5,233 nucleotides of DNA, taken from the NCBI GenBank assembly GCA_903920415.1, contig CAIXMD010000444.1:1-5233 (forward strand), read 5' to 3'. How positions within the stretch are numbered: position 1 is the first letter of the stretch; each line of letters starts with the position of its first letter. Position numbers and translations under genes: made by a program. This DNA comes from an uncultured Desulfomonile sp. (GTDB lineage Bacteria; Desulfobacterota; Desulfomonilia; Desulfomonilales; Desulfomonilaceae). This document shows positions 1-5,233 of the stretch, piece after piece. Under the pieces are notes generated by a model. It was given only the letters and a program-made list of their open reading frames with translations, was not told where the DNA came from and did not search any database.

Positions 1-643
1 CGGTCTCCTCTGCAGTGATCTGGACGTCATCGAAATAACCCATGGAATATATTTCACGGATTTCGTTGCCAATGGCAGATCTACGGAAAGGGGTTCCAGT
101 CTTCATGTCAAGTTTGTTCAGGATAGCATCCTTTTGTATTCTCCTGTTTCCCTCGATCTTGATGGAGCCGATCTTAGGGCGGTTCAGCACGGCGCTTCCT
201 ATCTCAAGGGCCAAATCTTTTACGCGCTGAAGGAGTTCCTCCATGTCCTTCGCTGTTGCAGAAAAAAGTTGGGGTTTACTGCGCGGTTCGAGTTTCATTA
301 CCGAGATTTCTATCGAATATCCATCATCCAATTTTGAGACCGTTCCCCAAGCCAGACCATTACTCCCAGCTCTCTGGGCTATCCTCGACAGCCGCTCAGC
401 ATCCATGGTCTTTTCTTGAACAGCCGAAATGAACGGTCTGCCGGAGGCTACCTCCAGATCACCTTCCCGGTTCAGTTCCGAACCGAGTACTGCAGCGACT
501 TCGTTACTGAAAGCGGGCGCAGAGTCTTTCGATAACACCTTGAAGGGGAAGATCATAAACTTTTGTGGCTTGGACTCTTGCCCAAAACAAATAACGGGTA
601 TGATCAGAAGAACAACTACAATTATTACTAGAAGCCTCCTCAT
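1..643 (-). CDS. bamA: Outer membrane protein assembly factor BamA, 3'-partial
   Basis: BamA is the Omp85 protein that folds and inserts beta-barrel proteins in the outer membrane. The first 214 codons are visible and the frame is open at the left edge, so the remaining POTRA domains and the barrel lie outside. Residues 1-21 form a signal peptide: Arg-Arg, then a long hydrophobic run, with probable cleavage after CFG. The PVIC at 16-19 is not a good lipobox. Residues about 27-153 form an extra globular domain with the alternating strand/helix look of a TolB-N-like fold (KFMIFPFKVLSKD at the start, NGLAWGTVSKLDDGYSIEI in the middle). From about 157 a first POTRA domain begins: IGSIKIEGNRRIQKDAIL, then TGTPFRRSAI and IYSMGYFDDVQI. 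This POTRA signature plus the position behind lolD gives the call. The start overlaps the lolD stop (ATGA). A related Omp85 protein such as TamA is less likely given the context. Confidence 0.88.
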   Translation of the reverse strand, partial: MRRLLVIIVVVLLIIPVICFGQESKPQKFMIFPFKVLSKDSAPAFSNEVAAVLGSELNREGDLEVASGRPFISAVQEKTMDAERLSRIAQRAGSNGLAWGTVSKLDDGYSIEISVMKLEPRSKPQLFSATAKDMEELLQRVKDLALEIGSAVLNRPKIGSIKIEGNRRIQKDAILNKLDMKTGTPFRRSAIGNEIREIYSMGYFDDVQITAEET

Positions 644-1326
644 TGAAGCTCCTCGAGTTTTCCACCCACGAGACCAACCCTCCTGTCCATTGAGCGGGCT
701 AGGGATTCTTTGTGAGTTACCACGATCAGAGTTGTATTGTGTGTCAAATTCAAATCTTTCAGCAAAACTTCTATTTCTTCTCCTGTGGCAGGATCGAGGT
801 TTCCGGTTGGTTCATCGGCCAAAAGCACGTCGGGATTCATTACCAGGGCTCGAGCTATGGCCACTCTCTGTTGTTCCCCTCCGGAAAGTTCACCCGGCCG
901 GTGCGATGCCCTGGAACCCAACCCTACAGCTTGAAGTAATCCCAAAGACCTTTCCCTGATGTCCTTCCATTTTTCTCCGGCGATCAATCCCGGCATGATA
1001 ACGTTTTCCAGAGCTGAGAATTCCGGCAACAATTGAAAAAACTGAAAGATGAATCCTATGCGCTTGTTTCGAACTCGAGCACGATCCGTGTCACCAAGGT
1101 CGCCAACGTTCATTGAGTCCAAGATGAGAGTTCCGCTTAACGGCAAATCCAATAAACCGAGAATATGGAGCAAGGTGGTCTTGCCCACACCGGAGGGACC
1201 AGTCACGGCGACGCTCTGTCCAGACCGGACCGAGAAATTTACTCCCCGCAAGACTTCAACGTTTCTGGCTCCGTTGGAGTAGGTTTTCCAAAGATCTGTA
1301 ACCTGGTAAATAAAAGACTCACTCAT
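640..1326 (-). CDS. lolD: Lipoprotein-releasing system ATP-binding protein LolD
   Basis: This is the cytoplasmic ATPase subunit that powers lipoprotein release through the adjacent LolC-type permease. It has 228 residues from the chosen ATG, close to E. coli LolD (233). All ABC nucleotide-binding motifs are in order: Walker A GPSGVGKTT (43-51), Q-loop Q95 within GFIFQFFQLLPEFSALENV, signature LSGGEQQR (147-154), Walker B VLLADEP (167-173) with catalytic Glu172, D-loop NLD (176-178), and switch His205 in VVTHK. The LLPEFSALENV stretch after the Q-loop and HRPGELSGGE are characteristic of LolD rather than of general MacB-type ATPases. The Walker A has Val and Thr where Ser is more common, a conservative variant. 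The gene overlaps lolC by 8 bases and bamA by 4 (ATGA), so the three are probably co-translated. Confidence 0.96.
   Translation of the reverse strand: MSESFIYQVTDLWKTYSNGARNVEVLRGVNFSVRSGQSVAVTGPSGVGKTTLLHILGLLDLPLSGTLILDSMNVGDLGDTDRARVRNKRIGFIFQFFQLLPEFSALENVIMPGLIAGEKWKDIRERSLGLLQAVGLGSRASHRPGELSGGEQQRVAIARALVMNPDVLLADEPTGNLDPATGEEIEVLLKDLNLTHNTTLIVVTHKESLARSMDRRVGLVGGKLEELQ
649..654 (-). promoter_or_regulatory. Ribosome binding site for bamA
   Basis: GAGGAG lies 5 bases before the bamA ATG at 643-641, within the last codons of lolD. It confirms the start that overlaps the lolD stop. Confidence 0.8.
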
Positions 1327-2554
1327 AACGGAGAGCCTCCACAGGCTCCAATCGGGCTGCACGCAAGGACGGATAAAGTGTTGCCAGGAAACATATGGTC
1401 AGTGCTACGGCACATATAATCAGCACGTCCCAGGCTTCGATCGATACGGGTAGCTGGGATATGGTATAGATTTCCTCGGGAAGCTCAATGAGTGGATATC
1501 TTGCAAGAATGGCGGATCCGGCTAATCCGGCCAAAGCTCCCAGAAATGTGCCCACAATTCCGACAACCATCCCCTGAACTATGAAGATCCTCATGATACT
1601 TTCCGAGGTAGCCCCAAGAGCTTTCAAGATTGCAATGTCCCGACTCTTTTCCATCACCAGCATGATCAGAGAAATAATTATATTAAACGCCGCTACGAGT
1701 ACTATGAAGGTCAGAATTATAAACATCGCTATTTTCTCAAGCTTAAGGGCACTGAAAAGATTTCTGTACATATCTTTCCATGTTCTGGTCCAGAAGGGAC
1801 TTCCCAGAGACGCCTCGATCCGCGTGCCCAGCTTGGGTGCATAGTAAATATCGTTTAGAGCCACTTCAATGCCGGTGACCCCATCGCCCATCTCAAAGAA
1901 TTTCTGGGCCTGGGCCAATTCCATGTAAACGAAGTTCGCGTCGAACTCGTACATTCCTGACTTGAAGATTCCGGCAATCCTGAAATTATGAACCTTTGGC
2001 ACTGCTCCGACGGGAGTCCTCTTTCCCTGGGGTGAGATGAGCTGAACCACATCCCCTTCACGAAGAGAATTAGATACGGTCAGTTCCTTCCCAACAATGA
2101 TGCCGGGCAGTGTATCTGTGAGCACCGCCAAGTCTTGAAGAGAACCGCTTTGGAGGTACCTGGGAAGATAGATAACGTTGCCGGCTGTAGCGACGTCTAT
2201 ACCGCGGACAATGACACCCCGGACTTTGCCATGGGCGGACAACATCGCCTGTCCGTATATGTACGGCGTCACGGCCTTGATTCCGTCAAGAACGTTAATC
2301 CTGTCAATTAATTGGGGCCACCCCGTTACTGTTCTGGTGGAATGGTTCAGCACTACAAGGTGTGAGACGGTGCCGAGGATTTTTTCCTTAAGATCTTTTT
2401 CGAAACCGTTCATTACTCCCAGGACAATGATGAGAGTCATGACTCCCAGCATGACTCCAAGTACGCTGAACGCGCTAATTATGGAAATAAAGGCCTGCTT
2501 TCTCTTGGCCTTCATGTAGCGAAGGCCGACTCTTATTTCGAAGGGTAACTTCAT
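1319..2554 (-). CDS. lolC: Lipoprotein-releasing ABC transporter permease, LolC/LolE family
   Basis: This is the inner-membrane permease of the Lol system, which extracts mature lipoproteins from the inner membrane and passes them to LolA. It has 411 residues (E. coli LolC 399, LolE 414). The topology is typical: one membrane segment at about 21-49 after a basic N-terminus (RYMKAKRKQ), a large periplasmic domain at about 50-272, then three membrane segments at about 275-300, 322-350 and 375-397. The cytoplasmic stretch MEKSRDIAILKALGA (301-315) is the usual contact with the ATPase. The periplasmic segment PQGKRTPVGAVPKVHNF (175-191) lies where E. coli LolC carries the Hook that binds LolA. 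Only one permease gene lies between lysS and lolD, so the transporter may be a homodimer, as in bacteria with a single LolF-type subunit; a second copy elsewhere cannot be excluded. The start ATG overlaps the lysS stop, with GGGAG only 3 bases upstream, consistent with coupled translation. The stop overlaps lolD by 8 bases. Confidence 0.93.
   Translation of the reverse strand: MKLPFEIRVGLRYMKAKRKQAFISIISAFSVLGVMLGVMTLIIVLGVMNGFEKDLKEKILGTVSHLVVLNHSTRTVTGWPQLIDRINVLDGIKAVTPYIYGQAMLSAHGKVRGVIVRGIDVATAGNVIYLPRYLQSGSLQDLAVLTDTLPGIIVGKELTVSNSLREGDVVQLISPQGKRTPVGAVPKVHNFRIAGIFKSGMYEFDANFVYMELAQAQKFFEMGDGVTGIEVALNDIYYAPKLGTRIEASLGSPFWTRTWKDMYRNLFSALKLEKIAMFIILTFIVLVAAFNIIISLIMLVMEKSRDIAILKALGATSESIMRIFIVQGMVVGIVGTFLGALAGLAGSAILARYPLIELPEEIYTISQLPVSIEAWDVLIICAVALTICFLATLYPSLRAARLEPVEALRYE
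1336..1340 (-). promoter_or_regulatory. Ribosome binding site that fixes the lolD start
   Basis: GGAGG lies 9 bases before the ATG at 1326-1324, inside the last codons of lolC. An in-frame upstream start at 1362 would add 12 residues unlike the LolD N-terminus and would overlap lolC by 44 bases, so the downstream ATG is preferred. Confidence 0.75.
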
Positions 2555-4065
2555 CCGCTCCCTTTTTCGGGTCTCATGTGAGGAAACAGAATCACCTCTC
2601 GAATCGACTGGGAGTCAGTCAGCAGCATCACTAACCTGTCTATCCCGATGCCTTCACCAGCCGCGGGGGGCATCCCATATTCCAACGCTCTCAAAAAATC
2701 CTCGTCTAAAAAATGGGCCTCTTCATCTCCGGAAACCCTTGCTTGAACCTGATCCTCGAAACGGCTCCTCTGATCAATTGGGTCGGTGAGTTCCGTAAAG
2801 GCATTGGCCATTTCCCGCCCGCAAATATAAAGCTCGAAGCGATCCGTTACCGTAGGATCTTCATCATTGCGCCTGGCCAGGGGGGAAACTTCCACCGGAT
2901 ACCTGTGAATGAAAATAGGGCCCCACAGCTTTTCTTCAACCGCCACGTCAAAGAGGGCCATCCAGAGCTTGCCGAGCGAGTCGTCTTTACCCACATCCAA
3001 ACCAGTCTCGACAGCCTTGATGAATACCGAGTTACGATCATCGATCTGCTCCGGCCTGAAGCCGCCGTAGCGCAGCAAGGCCTCACGGACTGTCATCCTC
3101 GGCCAAGGGGGGGTCAGATCTACCGCTGTTTCGCCGTACGAAAACTTGAATCCTCCAAAAATATCATAAGCCAGACCGGAGAGCATTTCCTCAGTCATTG
3201 TCATCAAGTCTTCGTACGTACTGAATGCTTTGTAGAACTCCAACATGGTGAACTCAGGATTGTGCTGAGTAGATATTCCCTCGTTCCGGAAGTTACGGTT
3301 TATTTCGAAAACCCTGACAAAGCCGCCAACCAGGAGACGTTTCAGATATAATTCCGGTGCAACCCTTAAGTAGAGTCGCCGGCTCAGCGCATGATGGAAC
3401 GTCTCAAAGGGCTTGGCAGTAGCGCCTCCCGGGATGGCCTGCATCATGGGAGTTTCTACTTCCAGGAAATTTCGCTCCGTTAAAAAGTGTCTTAGATAGG
3501 ATATGATACGACTTCTTATCACTACAATGTCTCTGGATCTGCGGTTAACGATGAGATCGAGATAGCGTTGCCTGTACCTGGTTTCTACGTCAGTAAGACC
3601 GTGCCATTTTTCGGGAAGAGGCCTGAGAGACTTTGTTAAAATGGTGAATTTGTCAGTCAGGAGGCTCAACTCGCCTGAGCGGGTGACAAAAGGATGGCCT
3701 TCCACCCCGATAATGTCTCCTACGTCCAATTTCTTCACCAACTTGTAAGTTTCGACACCTACTGTGTCTCGAGCCAGGTACACCTGAAAGTCACCTGAGG
3801 CATCGCTGAGACGTAAGAATGTGGCCTTCCCCAAGATGCGCAGAGCCATTATGCGCCCTGCCATGCGAACCAGTTCTCCCGACGCATCGGAGGTCGTCAT
3901 GTGACCGAATCTTTGTCTGAATTCCTCAGAGAAGAGATCCGGCACGAAACCTGTCGCGTAAGGGGGGATTCCCAAGTCCAGCAGTTCCTGAACCTTGCCG
4001 ACCCTGACTTCGGTGAGCGATGAAGTGACGATTTTCTTGGACTTTGGAGAAGATTCCGACAACAT
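2551..4065 (-). CDS. lysS: Lysyl-tRNA synthetase, class II (LysRS)
   Basis: This cytoplasmic enzyme charges tRNA-Lys with lysine using ATP. The protein has 504 residues, close to E. coli LysS (505). An N-terminal anticodon-binding OB fold covers about residues 65-145 (VRMAGRIMALRILGKATF). The class II catalytic domain follows. Motif 1 is about 192-208 (RHFLTERNFLEVETP) and is followed by IPGGATAKPF (211-220). Motif 2 is about 259-278 (FRNEGISTQHNPEFTMLEF). VSPLAR (393-398) and FELYICGREMANAFTEL (410-426) line the lysine/ATP site, and motif 3 is GEGIGIDRLVMLLTD (470-484). All key elements are intact. The ATG at 4065 is chosen for its strong AGGAGA site; a TTG 27 bases upstream would add nine residues but has no such site. 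The stop overlaps the lolC start by four bases (ATGA), so LysS translation probably feeds into lolC. Placement ahead of lolC-lolD-bamA recurs in Desulfobacterota (family knowledge). Confidence 0.98.
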   Translation of the reverse strand: MLSESSPKSKKIVTSSLTEVRVGKVQELLDLGIPPYATGFVPDLFSEEFRQRFGHMTTSDASGELVRMAGRIMALRILGKATFLRLSDASGDFQVYLARDTVGVETYKLVKKLDVGDIIGVEGHPFVTRSGELSLLTDKFTILTKSLRPLPEKWHGLTDVETRYRQRYLDLIVNRRSRDIVVIRSRIISYLRHFLTERNFLEVETPMMQAIPGGATAKPFETFHHALSRRLYLRVAPELYLKRLLVGGFVRVFEINRNFRNEGISTQHNPEFTMLEFYKAFSTYEDLMTMTEEMLSGLAYDIFGGFKFSYGETAVDLTPPWPRMTVREALLRYGGFRPEQIDDRNSVFIKAVETGLDVGKDDSLGKLWMALFDVAVEEKLWGPIFIHRYPVEVSPLARRNDEDPTVTDRFELYICGREMANAFTELTDPIDQRSRFEDQVQARVSGDEEAHFLDEDFLRALEYGMPPAAGEGIGIDRLVMLLTDSQSIREVILFPHMRPEKGSG

Positions 4066-4071
4066 CAAGTG

Positions 4072-4077
4072 TCTCCT
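4072..4077 (-). promoter_or_regulatory. Ribosome binding site that fixes the lysS start
   Basis: AGGAGA, followed by a 6-base spacer (CACTTG), precedes the ATG at 4065-4063. The in-frame upstream alternative, a TTG at 4092, has no purine-rich site before it. This supports the ATG at 4065 as the lysS start. Confidence 0.8.
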
Positions 4078-4103
4078 GAATTTTTTCCACAATCAGATTA
4101 GGG

Positions 4104-4132
4104 TGTTTATCCTTTTCCTCCAAAAAAGTCAA
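4104..4132 (-). promoter_or_regulatory. Candidate sigma-70-type promoter for lysS-lolC-lolD-bamA
   Basis: Reading the minus strand, TTGACT at 4132-4127 matches five of six bases of the -35 consensus. It is followed by an AT-rich stretch containing GATAAACA. The -10 element could be GATAAA (4111-4106, 15-base spacer, four of six matches) or TAAACA (4109-4104, 17-base spacer, three of six matches). Either would place the transcript start around 4095-4100, leaving a leader of about 30 bases before the lysS ATG and just enough room for its ribosome binding site. The -35 is convincing and the -10 is weak. Position supports it: it is in the only gap ahead of the overlapping gene chain. Confidence 0.4.
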
Positions 4133-4259
4133 GTGCATCGCCCCTCGCGGATCCACGGTCCACTTTACGCGCGGACTGTCTGAAGCGATCCGAGGCTCCT
4201 TCAATCCGAACAGCCTTTGATAAATCTATCCTGTATTCAGTTGGACCTCGATCAAGGGG

Positions 4260-5233
4260 TTATGAGCACTTTTGAAGTTCAAAACCGGCCAGCCTGATCA
4301 TATTGATGTCATCCTCCCATGCTCGGCCTCCGGTGGTAAGGTAACCCCCGATGATCATACCATTGGCGCCTGCTCGCAAGGCCATTCCTTGAAAGTCACC
4401 CAGGTTCCGTTCCCGGCCTCCGGCAATCTTAATCGTGGCTCCGGGGAGTATAAGCCTAAAGAGCGCAAGAGTTTTCATGATTTCGATAGGTTGCGGTGGA
4501 GACATTCCTGCTAGCGGAGTTCCCGGACGCGGGTTAAGAATATTTACCGGAACACAATCGACTCCTAATTCTAATAGGTTAAATGCCAGATCCAGCCTCT
4601 GGGACGGAGTCTCTCCCAGGCCGATTATTCCTCCGCTGCAAGCTGAAAATCCCTTGCCCAGTGCCGTTTTCACAGTGGAGACTCTTTGATCGAAGGTGTG
4701 GGTGGTGCAAATCTTAGGGTAATGTCCTCGAGAAGTTTCCAAGTTATGGTTGTACCTGCTGACACCCGCTGCACGGAGCCTGGATGCCCTTTGCTCATCC
4801 AAGAAGCCGAGCGACGCATCGAGAGCAATGTCCACGTCGGCTTTGACCTTTTCCAGTGATTCCACCAGGGCGTCGAAATCTTCCGAAGACAAGGCTCCGC
4901 CGCTCGTAACCGTGCAGAACCTGGAAGCACCCGCGTCATGGGCTGCCTGGGCTGCAGAAAGAATCTCACTTCCGGAACGCAGCTCGTAAGTCTCGCAATC
5001 TGATTTGTGTCGGGCTGACTGTGCACAGAAAGAGCAGTCCTCGGAGCAGCGTCCCGAGCGTGCGTTTATAAGGCTGCAAGCATCAAATTGATGCCCCTTG
5101 AAATGTATTCTTATCCGGTCGGCGGCAGCAGCAAGGCGCATAAAATAATCGTCAGGAATATTGAGAAGAATTTCCGCTTCAGAGCGTAAGATTCTCCCTC
5201 CAGACAAGATCCTATTCTCGACATCATCGATGA
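4260..5233 (-). CDS. bioB: Biotin synthase BioB, 5'-partial (radical SAM)
   Basis: BioB is a cytoplasmic radical-SAM enzyme that inserts sulfur into dethiobiotin, the last step of biotin synthesis. The radical-SAM motif CxxxCxxC is at 5048-5025 (GRCSEDCSFCAQS). YNHN, the dethiobiotin-binding loop, lies near 4754-4743, followed by CSGGIIGLGE and the C-terminal AGGRERNL and GGYLTT blocks. The frame stays open to the right edge: upstream of the TTG at 5207 it reads IDDVENRI, which fits the usual BioB N-terminus (…VLSGG…EA..LL). That TTG is therefore very probably internal and the true start lies outside the window. 323 complete residues are visible, against about 320-350 in the family, and the C-terminus looks whole. 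Oddity: of the auxiliary-cluster ligands known in E. coli BioB (C97, C128, C188, R260), counterparts of C97 (codon 4916-4914), C188 (4640-4638) and R260 (4415-4413) are present, but C128 is replaced by Asp (4820-4818). An extra Cys sits in KICTTH (4709-4707). The family call is firm; the cluster type is inference. Confidence 0.96.
   Translation of the reverse strand, partial: IDDVENRILSGGRILRSEAEILLNIPDDYFMRLAAAADRIRIHFKGHQFDACSLINARSGRCSEDCSFCAQSARHKSDCETYELRSGSEILSAAQAAHDAGASRFCTVTSGGALSSEDFDALVESLEKVKADVDIALDASLGFLDEQRASRLRAAGVSRYNHNLETSRGHYPKICTTHTFDQRVSTVKTALGKGFSACSGGIIGLGETPSQRLDLAFNLLELGVDCVPVNILNPRPGTPLAGMSPPQPIEIMKTLALFRLILPGATIKIAGGRERNLGDFQGMALRAGANGMIIGGYLTTGGRAWEDDINMIRLAGFELQKCS

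Larger units (their letters stand above)
4066..4259 (-). other. bioB-lysS intergenic region
   Basis: About 195 bases lie between the bioB stop (TAA, 4262-4260) and the lysS ATG, the only real gap in the window. It holds a candidate promoter (4132-4104) and the lysS ribosome binding site. An imperfect stem is possible at 4213-4176 (CTGT and TGAAG pairing with CTTCA and ACAG), but it has a 6-base bulge and no following T-run, so I do not call a terminator. An open frame with a TTG start crosses the region from 4204 into lysS (92 codons). It lacks a ribosome binding site, overlaps about 140 bases of lysS and resembles no family I know, so it is not annotated as a gene. Confidence 0.7.

Noticed and set aside
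43..51. Non-standard residues in the LolD Walker A (Val and Thr replacing Ser; numbers are protein residues)
   Set aside because: The essential Gly-Lys-Thr core is intact and such replacements occur in active ABC ATPases, so no loss of function is suggested.
429..959. 176-codon plus-strand open frame spanning the bamA/lolD junction
   Set aside because: It lies antisense across two well-supported genes, shows no recognisable domain, and is explained as an antisense shadow of their codons.
2713..3351. 212-codon plus-strand open frame inside lysS
   Set aside because: It is entirely antisense to the catalytic domain of LysS, with no family features and no plausible promoter context.
3926..4204. 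Minus-strand 92-codon open frame with a TTG start overlapping the lysS 5' end
   Set aside because: It has no ribosome binding site and no better start upstream (an in-frame TAG closes the frame shortly before). It overlaps about 140 bases of the firmly supported lysS, contains the lysS promoter and ribosome binding site, and resembles no family I know.
4176..4213. Possible hairpin terminator after bioB
   Set aside because: The stem is interrupted by a 6-base bulge, the loop is long, and no T-run follows. A 6-base inverted pair (4157-4162 with 4242-4247) in the same gap is at chance level.
5205..5207. TTG as the bioB start codon
   Set aside because: The same frame continues to the window edge with residues typical of the BioB N-terminus and there is no convincing ribosome binding site before the TTG, so the start is outside the window.

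Overview
The window is a compact, single-direction block of core genes. Everything supported lies on the minus strand, so the biological reading order runs from the right edge to the left edge: biotin synthase (bioB, 5' end cut by the right edge), lysyl-tRNA synthetase (lysS), a LolC/LolE-family lipoprotein-release permease (lolC), its ATPase (lolD), and the start of the outer-membrane assembly factor BamA (cut by the left edge after 214 residues). The plus-strand open frames are shadows of these genes.

The organism is a diderm (Gram-negative) bacterium, because both the Lol and Bam envelope systems are present. The order lysS-lolC-lolD-bamA, one LolC/E-type permease instead of separate LolC and LolE in the visible part, and a BamA with an extra globular domain before its first POTRA domain all point to Desulfobacterota (former Deltaproteobacteria), possibly a syntrophic or sulfate-reducing anaerobe. 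This placement is inference from family knowledge, not from a search. The cysteine pattern of BioB also fits an obligate anaerobe.

Layout: 5233-4260 bioB (partial); 4259-4066 a gap of about 195 bases with a candidate promoter and the lysS ribosome binding site; 4065-2551 lysS; 2554-1319 lolC; 1326-640 lolD; 643-1 bamA (partial). From lysS onward every junction overlaps (4, 8 and 4 bases), so lysS, lolC, lolD and bamA almost certainly share one transcript with translational coupling. LolC and LolD form the inner-membrane ABC transporter that hands lipoproteins to the periplasmic carrier LolA. BamA inserts beta-barrel proteins in the outer membrane and depends on lipoprotein partners delivered by Lol, so the last three genes form a functional chain. 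LysS is a housekeeping passenger and bioB is probably a separate unit, although no terminator separates it from lysS.

I found no mobile element, CRISPR array, RNA gene or obviously new multi-gene system. The two points most worth checking are the non-canonical auxiliary iron-sulfur ligand set in BioB and the extra N-terminal domain in BamA.
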